A DNA stretch of 64,000 nucleotides, from positions 2,149,001-2,213,000 of the forward strand of contig WPIO01000063.1 of assembly GCA_009760855.2 (NCBI GenBank), read 5' to 3'. Source of the stretch: Cristatella mucedo (Eukaryota; Bryozoa; Phylactolaemata; Cristatellidae). How positions within the stretch are numbered: the first letter of the stretch is position 1; each line of letters opens with the position of its first letter. The position numbers were made by a program, and so were the translations under genes. This document shows positions 1-27,973 of this stretch, one piece after another. The notes below the pieces were generated by a model that worked only from the letters and a program-made list of their open reading frames with translations, had not been told where the DNA came from and made no database searches.

Positions 1-1010
1 AAAAATCTCTTTTCAGGGACTTGAAATATGCTAGAAAGAAAGCATGTCAATCGGTTAGTGATTAGTTAGTGCACAAGTTAGCACGCATCAGTACGAAAGG
101 ACGACCCTCACGAATCCAGCAAATGCTGTGATGAAAGGCAAGTTATATGCTATTTTTCAAATGCTGTTTAGTCCGGGATGCCGTGACGTCAGTCGAAAGT
201 GAGTTTTAGGCTTTGGGAAAATATGAACTGAGGGTACAGGTCACCAAAAGATTGACCGTAGCTAGAGGCTCAGCTAAACGACTTGAGTCAGAAGATGGGT
301 GATATGGTGCCTAGCCTGATTAGGAAGTAATTCGGAGGATGGACAGGTTAGGAGCGAGAGAGCGAAGGAACTTTAAAGTGAGTGACGAAACTTGATGCGC
401 TGGTTGCCGGGGAGCCAGTGCAGGCGATTGAGAAGTGGTGCAATGTGGCAGTTTCGAGGTTCACGAGTGGTCTACCTACAACGTTGTGCACCAATGTCAC
501 CATATAATTGCACAGAAGACCTGCGAGTATCAAGTTACAGATTTTTAGTCGCGATCACACGAATGCATGGATAAGCTTGGTTGAGGTACCCTTGTCTAAG
601 GAAGGCCGAATTGTTGCAGTGGTATGCAGCTGAATGTAGGCAGACTTGACCGTGGAGCTCTACTGATCATCTAGTGAAAGGTCGCTCTGGAATCGGACAC
701 ACAGATTGTGTGCAGAAGCAAGGTGAGATACGCTGGATTAGCCCATTTTGAGGGATGGGCTTTTGCAATTTGTGAGCAAAACTAAACATACCCATAACTA
801 GCTGTTACTATCGTTGTTCAATTTAAAAAAGCTAGGTGCCATCCAAGCACGAACGTCAGCAACACATGCAGCCACTGAGCTGAGAGTTTGCCGTGCTGGG
901 AGGCAGGTAGGGATCAAAGCATGGGTACAGCTGTGCATCATCTGCATAGAAATGAAATGCTAGATTGCGCTTGGCGATGCAATCACCGTGGGAGAGTGTA
1001 AATCGTGAAA
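1..1010 (-). mobile_element. L2-A LINE copy, old, minus orientation
   Basis: Read on the minus strand, this matches the C-terminal part of the L2-A reverse transcriptase ORF and its 3' UTR seen in better copies at 40662-41437 and 62905-64000. Shared landmarks include the block around 200-270 (gctttgggaaaatatgaact) and the equivalent of the 'ccagtgcaggtc' block near 415. Many substitutions and small indels remove any open frame. The left edge of the window cuts it. Confidence 0.6.
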
Positions 1011-1254
1011 AAGAAAGCATTTCATTCGTCTCACTATCACGATATCACCCATTCAGACTGGAGCCGACGGAGTGCTTGATTGCTCGTCTACTAAAGTGGT
1101 AACTGGCTACAGGCTGTGTACTCATCGCACTCGTTTAACTCCAACAGGAGTATTCGGCTGCCTTTGCGAAATGGGTAGCTTGCCTTTGGTGAATTCAGTG
1201 CATGGGCCCCTATAGCCTAGAACTTGCTACTGATTTATATCATATAGTTTCCTC

Positions 1255-1478
1255 ACTTGACGACATTGAAAAAAAAAGCTAAAACTTAACCCTCCCTCAC
1301 AGCCATTGCTCGGTTCGCGCGAATCATCTTTTGTGTGCTTGTGCATGCTGCAACTGTGCATGTTCTACCTAACCAACAGAGGCACTTCTTTTCCAGGATA
1401 TGTAAAGTGCCTAGGAAGAGATTAGGTTCTCTCACAGTGCTATACAATGTTGTATCATCATTAGCATTATTACTCAAG
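1255..1478 (+). mobile_element. L2-A LINE 3' end, plus orientation
   Basis: This is the 3' UTR of an L2-A element. It carries the family's 'tgtgcttgtgcatgctg' block, then 'tgtaaagtgcctaggaagag' and a decayed (TTA)n tail near 1460-1475. No coding part is left. Confidence 0.6.
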
Positions 1479-1862
1479 CTCAAACTGGCTTGCACGGATC
1501 TGAACACAGACGAAATCGCCAAAGCATCGTCCCATACGATATTGGCTCAAGTGGCAAACCACTTGTGAGGGAAGACATATCGACATGGGCTGATCTTTTA
1601 GAAAATTAAGCTAAGCTTCAGGCAATCGCTATCCAAGAGATGTCGGGTTGCCGATACGCCGTGACAAGCAAATGAGCTCTGCAGGTTGTATGACTAACTG
1701 AGAGTATGATACCACAAGCATGAGCAACTCGAGCAGGCACTGATTTTCCATAGCATGCCGAAGCTGGGTCCACCTCACTCAGAACACTAGAATAAATAAA
1801 CTAGATCTTCTGTGAATGGGGAGATCTGTTACAAATTTATTGGCAATCCGGCATAAACTTAC

Positions 1863-7270
<5,408 letters not shown>

Positions 7271-7757
7271 CACAACAAGAGAACGCCGGCTGAGGCCGCA
7301 ACCTAAAGACCGAGGATTGTGGGCAGACGTGAGTCAGACGTGCGTCTGACCGATCGTTACTCATGACCCACAAATCGGCGGGTGAGGCGGAGTTTACTAC
7401 CGCCATTTCCGCCTGGTGTCACAGGTCGCACCGTTGGCCCATCCCCCATTCACCCGGTCCTGCCATTGGCACCCATCATTACCCAGTCAGTTGACGGCAG
7501 ATGGGCTTTGTAATGTGGAGCTCGCCTCCAGAAGTTCTTGAGCAACCCCGATAACTTTTCTCCGGCAGCAGTTCCTTTCTAGTAGTCTCGCGCCACTTCT
7601 GTGCAACTAATCTCACTACCGCCCACCGATACAGCCAGCTTTCCGCTTAATGTGAGATAGAGTCTGCAGGCTACTGTATGCCCACCAAAAGCCGCTAAGG
7701 TGCTGCGTGTGCTAAAAGAAACTCTCCAGCGAGATACCTACCAATTCTTCTTAGCTT

Positions 7758-7915
7758 GTGGAGTTGCAGCCGGAGATACATGCCTATACATACCAGTATG
7801 AATGTATATATATCTATGTACGTATAAAAATATGCGTATCTTGTGCATACCTATATTTACATAATAGATGTATATCGTTAGCTACACATACCCCTGTATA
7901 TACTATATACATAAA

Positions 7916-7981
<66 letters not shown>
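7758..7981. repeat. (CA)n and (TA)n microsatellites
   Basis: An AT-rich run of tata/catac units ends in (CA)n at about 7918-7962 and (TA)n at 7962-7981. It lies about 500 bp upstream of the PFKFB start codon. Confidence 0.9.
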
Positions 7982-7982
<1 letters not shown>

Positions 7983-8041
7983 TTCCCAGGAATAGCTTAA
8001 CATTTTTTACTGCACCTGTATACAGAGGGATGTACACAGGC

Positions 8042-8107
<66 letters not shown>

Positions 8108-8175
8108 TACATACAGCCTGTGTACATCCCTCTGTATACAGGTGCAGTAAAAAATGTTAAGCTATTCCTGGGAAA
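7982..8175. repeat. Large palindrome: 62-bp perfect inverted arms around (TA)n
   Basis: Positions 7982-8043 and 8114-8175 are exact reverse complements, starting tttcccaggaatagc on the outer left. The 70-bp centre is almost pure TA. The structure could extrude as a cruciform. The arms do not resemble the L2 or SINE families here. It could be the terminal repeats of a small foldback transposon, but no clear target duplication is visible. Confidence 0.9.
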
Positions 8176-8179
8176 GAAC

Positions 8180-9950
8180 AAATTCTGACGATTAATGCCC
8201 CTCCTGATTGGGCTGGCTCATACGCAGCAAACTATCCAAACCCAGTATCAATACACACCAAATAAAGCAGTTCACACGGCATTCTGGAGCAGGAGAAGCA
8301 AATTATAAAAGAATACACGTTCCTGTAAGGGAGAAGTAAATTTTAAAAAAAAAGCAATGCTGGCGAACGTCGTTATTTGGCAACACTCATCGAATGCGTT
8401 ATTTGGCACACATGTCTCCGAAGACATTTCCCACGAAGCTTCCTGTGCAGCTTGTGTGCTACAATCAATAATAAAGAGTAGTTGCAACTCGGTACGCTGC
8501 AAGTGCGGGGAGGGAGTAGACGCACGAAGCTGACTTACCGATCGGGATGACATGATCATTAATTAAAACGCAAGAATTGAAAAACAGACTCGTTACTGCA
8601 AAAAAAGTGCGTTTTTCGGACGCTTCAACATGCGATAGGGCTTAACTGAACGTTCTTCAGTGGTTACACCAGCAATGTACTCTCTTCAGGATTTCGCATA
8701 GAAAGCATTTGCTTTTTAAAGAGCAAAAATTCAGCAGCCTGCAACAGGCTAGCGACGACGCTCCTTGACCTTTGCTGAGTCAAAGAATTGTGCGGCTTGG
8801 TGGATTGAATTTTGCCATTTTTAATACTTTTTAAGAGAGCTAAAGTGAAGCGGCACATTAATGAAGCATACCCCATGACTGCCTACAGACGGTGTTCAAG
8901 TTCGGCTTCAGTGAAGTGACGGTAAGGGGTTATTGCACTGAAGCTAGTACCAAAACTCGTGAAGTACTGTATCGCTTAGGAGCCATTATGAGCCAGCATA
9001 CATACTTTAACATCGTAAGCATATGTCTGCATTTCAAGTGCAATGGTCTTGGGAAGGCTAGATTTGATTTGGCAATAAGAGTACAGCCCTAAGCGTGGCA
9101 AACTGTCGGTGAGTCTTATATTTTTTCGACAATAGTCCGGATCGCCGGTGCCCTCCACTGACTGTGTTTCCATAGCCACACATGATTACTGATCTGAAAC
9201 CAATTGAAAATCTTTGCGAACTTTACAGCGAAGTGTAAGATCATTTACTATTTGTATTACGTCAGAAGATGTCTTATTAGAGGCTCAATGTCAATACTGG
9301 TGACAAAAAACGTCGAAATTATGAGCTAAGATCACGTGGCCCGTGCCAACATGCAAACTACAAATTAGTGCAATTGCTATTTACAGCTTTACCTTCGTGG
9401 AGACTGTACTGCTACGAGTGTGTACATAGCGAACGGAATGCTGAGTTGGATCGAGTCTCAGCTGTTTCTGCTGGACCTCTACGAAGCGCTCGATACCAGT
9501 AATCGCAGCCGAGCCCTTCGTGAGCACCCATTGCCTCGTCTGAAATCAGTGGCCTAGCGCTGCAGTGGTTTAGGCCCCATGTCGGTGAGATACTTTAGAG
9601 CGCAGATTCCTGCGGCCACCGGTTGAGCTATTGAATAAAGGGCCATCCCAGGGATCTCTTATAGGTTCCATTCTTTAAAAAAATCCCCATGCTCTCTAGC
9701 TGATGCTATCGCCAGTCTATCATTTCTATTCAGAGCTGCACCTCGCTCTTCTAGATTGGCTCGGGTAGGCTCTTACAGGCTGAGTCCTGAGCCGAAGTCT
9801 AAACTTCTTCGCAGCTTACATTGACGACTTTCGCACTTGGACGGCACCAACAGATTTTTCGAAAATGAAGGGCGACATGACCAAGCTGATGGCTATAAAA
9901 AATTGAGTATCAACTCAGAAACTGGAAAGATTTACGTTCAAAAAAAATCC
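8180..9950. other. Intergenic stretch, no gene seen
   Basis: Upstream flank of PFKFB. Short open frames only, with no repeat family recognised. A short minus-strand ATG frame at about 8560 is followed by a gtaagt donor, but its phase does not fit the known PFKFB exons. Confidence 0.4.
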
Positions 9951-10112
9951 TAGCTGAACAGCCTCTTTTTGTATAGCGACAGAAGAGCCTTTACGGCTAT
10001 CACCACCGCTTGCAGTGGCGATAAAGGATCGCCCGCCGCAGAAATCGAACCCACGACCTCGGGACCGAGGTCGTGAAAGCAACCGCTTTACCTAGTGTGA
10101 CATCACGGCTCA
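9951..10112 (-). mobile_element. SINE-A copy with long-hairpin head, minus orientation
   Basis: Tail, then the 'ccaccgcttgcagtgg' body, then a B-box-like 'atcgaaccca' (minus strand), an 11-bp inverted repeat 'acgacctcggg / ccgaggtcgt', and an A box near the end. Confidence 0.85.
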
Positions 10113-12090
10113 AAAGGTGCTAGCTAGTACATCTCTATCGACCTCTGCAAGGAAGCGGACTTTTGAATACCAGTACTCTGTTTTTAGATGACAGCATCAA
10201 CAGCCAGCCCACTTTCAGCTAACCAGCGCTTCCGAAATTCAAGCACGATTAGATGCGGGTAGCATAGCCAAGTTAGTCCACGCATATGTGACCTAGCCTT
10301 ACCTACTTCTGTGTAACTCTCTCCTGGCAGGTCTTTCAGCCAGAGCATTAAGGCACTTACAGATGCTAGGCTTGTCCGTCGTGAGTTTCGCAACTGCCTC
10401 ACTATACCCCTTCTCTCTGCCGTTCTATTTTAGATCACTTAATCTTCTAACTCCGGCTTACTTCTGCGAGACACTTCTCTCTTCAGCCACTCCTCTCACC
10501 ACAGCACACTTCTTTAACTCTGGTCATTTAGCTGTCCCTCAAAGCAACCTCGAATGCTATAGATACCGTACCTTTAATTTCTACCACCAGAGACTATCTA
10601 AGCGGCTGACATCACGACATATCCTAACTTGACGACATTTAGAGCAAAACTAAAATTCCACCTGCTTCTCACAGCATTTGCAATGTCCGCGTGAATAATC
10701 TCTGACGCGTTTTTGAACGCTGCGAATGTGTATGCTACTATCGCTAATTGGCAGATACTCGCCACGCTTCCTATACTGCCTATGTGTGAAGTTCCTAGAA
10801 ATATATTCATATTTCAGTGCCTTATGCAAATGCTTTATTATTATACCTACCGTTTTTTCATTGGTGTTATTTATTCCGATTTATGTAAAGTAAACCTTGC
10901 GACACCGCATTCCATTTTTTCAAAAAGGATATCAATTCTAAATGACAACGTAACTTTGAAATGACCCACCAACAACTCATTAACACGTCACCACTCGTCC
11001 TCCTTACGAGCCTAGCTTTAACAGCTAGCATGCACACCCTTGCAATAGACGCACTAACGAAAGTGAAGCGCTACGTGCAGTATGACGCCATTGGTCATCG
11101 GCGTACTGCCACGCACGCAAAGTGCTAGCTCCTAATACCGTCTCTACTTTCAGCGACAGTGCGAGAGAGAGCGAACGAATGTAGATCCTTCCGCGGATCC
11201 TTCCGCGGTTCTCGCAAATGCGCACAGTAGGAATGGTAATCGTACTTTCCTTTTTAATGGAGAAATACAAAACTAAAAGGTGCCCAGCTCGTCGTCTGCA
11301 TAGCCATCGCTTTGACGGCAGCTAAATTTAACGACAGACCAAAGGCAGCGCATTTACGACGACTGCAGACGACTACAGACGACCGCAGGCGCGGCCGAGT
11401 CGTGTCGCGATAAAGAAACCTCCAGCCGACAGTGCGCAAGCGCGTGCCTACGAGACAGGTAGACGAGCAAACACTGGAGATTGAAATCATCTCTCCTGCG
11501 TTACTGCCCGATACTCGCCGCTGTCCTTGACATTAGCTGCACGAACTGCTGCTCGCTCATCTCCTTTTTCAGCGCGAATGTGTTGGGAGGGGCTGTCCGC
11601 CATCTTCAGACCGGAGTGCGGGAAAAGTGGGAGTGTGCAGATTGGCGGGTGAGGCTAGCGTGGCCGCGTCGCCAGGTGGCGCTAGCGATACCCGAGCCGA
11701 CCACCAGGAGGGCCCGACGCTCTAGGCGATTAGCCAGCCAGCCAGCCAGCCCACCGAGCCGCGGCTGACATTGACGCGGCCGTGCCAGAACTAAGCCGAC
11801 ACCGCTACGGACGCACGCGCGCGGCGCGCCGCGGCGTTCGTGCCGCGGCGTTCGTGCGACCTGCTCGCGACTTACATTCTGCAGGCTGCACTGCACTGCA
11901 CAGCACTGGGCTCGCACTATCAGCCTCGCATAAATGCGAAACCTCGACGATGCTAAAGCCCTAAGTTGTGTGCACAAAAGCCAGCATCCCTGAGCCGCCG
12001 CCGCCGCAACTTTTCTGCGAATTAAGAAAGAGTCAACCGTTTCACAAAAAGACGCTGGACAGCATTTCGGATGCGATAAAAAGAAAAATA
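10113..12090. other. Intergenic stretch with a CpG-rich segment
   Basis: About 11340-11900 is rich in CpG and GC, including a short duplicated 'ccgcggcgttcgtgc' near 11830-11860. Open frames occur on both strands, as expected from composition alone. It could be an unassigned promoter. The segment at 10360-10700 vaguely resembles decayed L2-A. Confidence 0.4.
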
Positions 12091-12258
12091 CTAGCTGACT
12101 TAACAGTCTCTTTTGTATAGCGGCAGAAGAGCCTTAAAGGCTGTCACCGCCGCTTGCAGTGGCAATAAAGGATAGCCCACCGCAGGATTCGAGCCCACGA
12201 CCTCGGTACCGAGGTCGTGAAAAGCAGCCGCCTTACTTAGTGTGCCATCACTGCTCAC
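12091..12258 (-). mobile_element. SINE-A copy, long-hairpin head, minus orientation
   Basis: Complete body and head. Between the two Pol III boxes sits a perfect 24-bp palindrome centred on ggtacc at about 12208, the cleanest example of the long-hairpin form. The B box reads ggattcgagcc in antisense. Confidence 0.88.
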
Positions 12259-12419
12259 TAGTGGAGCTACTAACAGCATGGGACGGAGCTGTTAACAGCG
12301 ACTTTCACGAGTCTTGGCCAGCGTGGGCGTGTGTCGCTGATATCCTCAAAGCCTAAGACATCGTTGACATCCTGTTGACAACCAAACCTCCCCTGCCAAC
12401 CAAACCTGTCGAGGGAGAA

Positions 12420-12917
<498 letters not shown>

Positions 12918-13517
12918 ACGCTTCGCTAAATGCCCTCACTATTATAGATAAACGACACAGAACAGCTTCGTCGGTAAGCGGTCGAGGTCGTGCGGAGCGC
13001 TCTTTAAGGAAGCCCCGCCCCAGCGGTCGAGCTCAGCTCGCGAAGACTAGCTACAGGTATTCAGCTTCGCAAATGAGCATGGGGGTTTTCTAATAGAGGA
13101 ATTCATTCAGAACGTTTTTCGCAGCGAACCGCCGACATTAAATCTACAAAGCCGTTAAGCCGAAGTAAGCACGGTGGTTTCGGGGACTTTTAAAAACGAC
13201 CATTGCGACCCTTAAAAATGCGCAGCGATAGCTGAACGAGAGATTCCTAACTAAGGATGCGTTTCGAGGGTGGATGCGTCTGGATTTTAAAAAAATCAGT
13301 GAGCCCGGTGCCTGCGGTGCTAGAAAACCTGAAGATGTAAATTTCTGTTTATCCTACAAGCATTGGTCTAACAGAAGTGTGGGTGGCGGGGACAGGACGA
13401 AACCATCGAGCTGGCGTCGTTCTGCGATTCGGCAGCGACCGACGGCTGCCGCTTTCGGCGAGCGAGCAGCCGCCCCTACAGCGGCTGACTTGTTGTAACG
13501 AGACGAAGCTTCAGCGA

Positions 13518-13610
13518 ATAAAAATAATTATAATACATTTTATTTAGCGCCTTCAGAGATGTAGATCTCCTCATAGGCACTTTACATTTCATCATGAGTA
13601 CAAAATAGCC
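13518..13610 (-). mobile_element. L2-A LINE tail fragment, minus
   Basis: An AT-rich remnant of the tail, then 'tagcgccttcagag' and 'aggcactttacatt', which are the reverse of the L2-A 3' terminus. Confidence 0.6.
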
Positions 13611-13754
13611 AGCACCAGCGGGTTATCGTTATTATTCACCAGCGGGTTATCGGCCTTTGTCGACGCCTCATTAGAAGCGGACCACAGCTGTGCACAGGCC
13701 CCTTTTAGATGATGCTCCCAACAACTGTTTAGGAAAGGAGCGGCACCAGCCCGA

Positions 13755-14022
13755 ATGCAATCGAACTACATTGACTATGGCGCATCCTTTTCAGCGGTCC
13801 TGAGCTGCTACTTCCATGCTACTCACTACCTCAACTGCTCTCCTGACTTTGCTATGCTCCCCACTTTCTCTTTGTTGCGTGAGACGAAGTCTGTTGGCTG
13901 CCGATTGCGTACCGAAAGCCGCTTAGGCTGTGAGTGCGCTATACAAAGCTCTCCTGCGCAACACCCACGTGGTCTTTATGACTTTGCGGAGTTACAGACG
14001 GAGATGCATTACATCTAGCATC
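13755..14022 (+). mobile_element. L2-B LINE 3' end, plus
   Basis: Shares the block from 'tttttcagcggtcctgaac' through 'cgtgagacgaagtctgttgg' to 'gttac-gacggagat-catt' with the copies at 35900-36387 and 48275-48746, but is more diverged. It ends at a short remnant of the TTACA tail. Confidence 0.8.
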
Positions 14023-14051
14023 GCTTCGATGCCGCCTGACCTGGGCTTCTG

Positions 14052-14365
14052 GGCTTGACTTTTCAAAACGACCCGTCATTGGATGAGCGCATTGCCTCCA
14101 CTGTCAAGCAGCTGGGGAACATAACCGTAATTAGGGCCTGCTTAGACAAGAGTAAGAGGGCCAAACTATTTCATCCGCTTGTGACATCATGTTTAGATTA
14201 CTGGAATTCTCTTTTTGACAGTACTCGTGGCTTACGCCCTTAATCGTCTGCACCAGGTGCGGCATTCGGCAGCCAGGCCATGCTTGGCAGTCTGGCCAGT
14301 CGTCAACTGCGTGGCTGCCACATCGAACCACTTCTGTCTGAAGCTTGAGTGGCTCCCTAATAGAC
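14052..14365 (+). mobile_element. Decayed LINE reverse-transcriptase fragment
   Basis: The translation is still recognisable as the segment after the RT core (ERIASTVKQLGNITVIRACL, then KLFHPLVTSCLDYWNSL). This corresponds to IRACLDK...[15 protein letters not shown] in L2-A. Frameshifts follow. Confidence 0.65.
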
Positions 14366-15800
14366 TAATAGACTTTTCTCTTAGGTAGGCCGACGGGTGC
14401 CCTCACTCGCTTGCACCAGCATATCAGCACGCGACCTGCTTGCTCCGACAATCACGTTGCTCGAGCGCCACTCGAGCTCCTCGGCTTCCGCTCGCCTCGC
14501 TTTTCGTCGAAATCCACCGAAATCTTACGGGCCTGCAGTTCGCGTATGCACGATAAGTTGGGAGCTCGCTACCCGTCTTACGTCGCCACCAGCAACGACT
14601 TCGAATAGCTTAGTTCTCAGAAAAAAAGCGTCCGTTCCATTTCTAGCTGTCTCATCGTACCACTGAACTTGTCTTTTTTATTGCTCTGGTGCGTTTTGCC
14701 CGCTTACCCACAAATGTTTCAGTGCATGTTACAAAACAAGCAAGTACTAACCAGTGGACCCGAGCGTCTTTTCGCGTGCTTATGCGAGCTAGTCTAAGTA
14801 CGACACGTTGCTTGCCACCGACTCTCGGTTATTGTTTCTAGCGCCCGGATAACTTGGTTTCTTACGGCGCTACATACATGGCTTACTAATATTATTATGC
14901 CTACGCCTAGTTACACATGGCTGCTGGCCAGCAACACTTGGACTTATCAGGGTCATGGTCGCTATGCCAGGGCGCGTGCTAGTGAGGCCGCTGTCGGATG
15001 TGCAAACACTATCGACCTGAAAGAAGAGCCCGAGAGCAAATCGGTTTCTTTTTTGCAGTCAGCATACCCGTATGGGCATCGAAACAGTGAAATTGCCGTG
15101 GCAGCACAAAAAATTGCATTTGACAGGTATGGGCTTTAACTAATCTGGCCAGTTTAATTATAAAAACAATAATAGGTCGCTTGTACTGCGTCCTAAGAAA
15201 GACCAGTATCTATCCGCTCGCGCTCGATAACTCGCTGCATCTCGAGAATCAATAAGCAAAGATTAAAAGACAAAATATGTCCAGATCCGATCCGATCCGA
15301 TCAGTAGAATCCCTGATTAGTAGCATGCACTGAATCGTGCACCAGCGCGCTTAGCACAAGAGAATGAAAACAGAAGAGAAATTCAGTGGGTGACGGGAAA
15401 ACTGAGTATAGGCATCTTTAGCCGAAATTCAAATGGCGCCAAGTCCTTGCAACGCGGTGACAAAAGCCGGAATCGAGCTCCAGACTTTCCGTTCAATGCG
15501 AACCGAACGCCCGATCGCCGAACGATTTCAATTTAATTCGAGCAGAGGCTTACGCAGGGAAAAATTAACAGCGCCCGCCTACCGAGTAGGCGGTCGTACG
15601 ACGAGCGATCTGAAGCCGGAATCGACGCGGTCTAGCGATTCCTACTGAGAGTACACAAGCCAAGTGCGAACACGACCGTAGTGCACTATGCGAAGATAAA
15701 GGCTCGGAATGCGCCGTCTCGATTGTACCGCCGCTTCTATTCCGACTCAGAAAATGAAGGCGATCCGATCTCGGAGCATTTCCAATCTCGGAGCATTTAG
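14366..15800. other. Intergenic stretch upstream of YOD1, no gene seen
   Basis: Mixed-composition sequence with short open frames only. A 'gatccgatccgatcc' run lies near 15282. I recognise no repeat family. Confidence 0.4.
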
Positions 15801-16751
15801 AGGGGATTATTTCTAGCTGCCGGGAGCGCGCGGGGCGCCGTCGGTCAGCCACCCGCCCCCTCCCTCGAGGCGGCCGAGAGTGCACGCGCCGCGAGGGGCG
15901 CCATTGCGCGACGCAGCCCGCGCTGCTGCCGCTCGCGGCAGGCCGGAGGCCGCAGCCTCTCCGGCCGCCGCCGCTCCGGCCAGCCGCGCGGCGACGGCGG
16001 CGGCTGCGTCGTCGTCGCGTGGCCGCGTGAACCGGCGGTTGAACCGGCGGCGCCAAATTCCGGCGAACAATCGAACCGCACGTGCCGACAAGAGGCCACT
16101 TGTTGCGCCGTTATACACGCTCAACAGAATCCGCCGGCTATCTATATATAGGGAGCGCGACATCGGGGCGAAGTTCTCGGAAGCGGGGGGGGGGGGCCGG
16201 CAGAGACGAGCGAGCGACGCCTAGTGAGGCACTCGCGAACCCGCGCGAAGCCGTCGTCAACGCCGCGCTAACCCTCTCACGCACCAGCGACGACTAGAGG
16301 CTGTGAGCGAGTCTAAATCGTTATTTAAACGGCGGCGGCGGCGTCGTTTCTGTCAGACGTGACGAGGCATCCGCAGTCTAATCGGATCCTAGGCGCCGCT
16401 CCGGCGCGTCGCTAGCCAGTTTCGCGATTCGACCGCGCGACGACGCATGCCCGGGCGAGCGCGCTGCCGACCGACGCTCGAGCGCGCACGTACGTACCGT
16501 TCGGCAGGGGCACAGTCTGGGAAAGCGCCATCTCGGCGGCGGACGGCCGCAGCTGACGGATGTGACGTAGTGAGTCCATGACTGGTACCCGGAATTCGGC
16601 GCGTTGCACTCCGGGTATACGCGCCGGCCGCTCTTCCGCGTCGTTCGACGCTCGGCCTTCGAAGTTTCCGCTGTGGCCGCGTCTCGCACGCGATCTTAGT
16701 TTCGCGCCGCGCCGTCAAAGCTGGACTCGACTGCTTGGTCCTGTTAGAACA
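15800..16751 (+). promoter_or_regulatory. CpG-rich 5' region of YOD1
   Basis: Very GC- and CpG-rich DNA leads into the YOD1 start codon, with a TATATATA box at 16143-16150 and a G-run at about 16187-16196. Long frames open on both strands are a result of the GC content. A transcription start somewhere here is inferred, not shown. Confidence 0.5.
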
Positions 16752-27470
<10,719 letters not shown>

Positions 27471-27684
27471 CCGGGAGCGCTCTTCTCAGAGCCCGGCACT
27501 CTGCTCACACGTGTAGCTGTCGCGATCACCAAATGACCCCATGCAGGCGGTGTTTGCCGACTGCAGTTGCTGCCGCCCCCTGCAAATTGCTTGCCGACAT
27601 GCGGACGGCTGCCATTAGCAGCTGAGATAAGCTGCTGCTCACTCAACGTGGATTTCGAGTGCGATTTTTTCAAAAGACGTGGTT

Positions 27685-27690
27685 TTTATT
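27685..27690 (-). terminator. Candidate polyadenylation signal for NUDT5
   Basis: AATAAA on the minus strand, 284 bp past the NUDT5 stop codon and within the space between the two convergent genes. Assigned by motif and position only. Confidence 0.5.
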
Positions 27691-27973
27691 ACTCCCGCAA
27701 CCGAGTCCTGTTCATGTGTGCGCAAGCTAAACAAACAGCGGGATCTCGGAGGTGGCGTGCGCGTAAAAATGAAAGCAGACTGCAAGCTTGCACCATGGGC
27801 GACAGGCAATCTGGGGGCGGGACGGTGCTTGGTGGGCTCCAGCGAGGCAAGCATGCCAGCCAAATGCCACGCTTGGGGGGCTGCGGGTACGGGCCTGCCG
27901 CCACAGGGAACAGTTGGGTGTGCACTGCCGGCCGACGAGCATGCAGATTGGCCAACTCGATGGCAGCTGGGGT

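Noticed and set aside
8540-8561. Short minus-strand ATG frame (MIMSSRS) followed by gtaagt, tested as PFKFB exon 1
   Set aside because: It ends in phase 0, while the P-loop exon needs phase 1. The exon at 7270-7126 fits. It could still be a 5' UTR exon.
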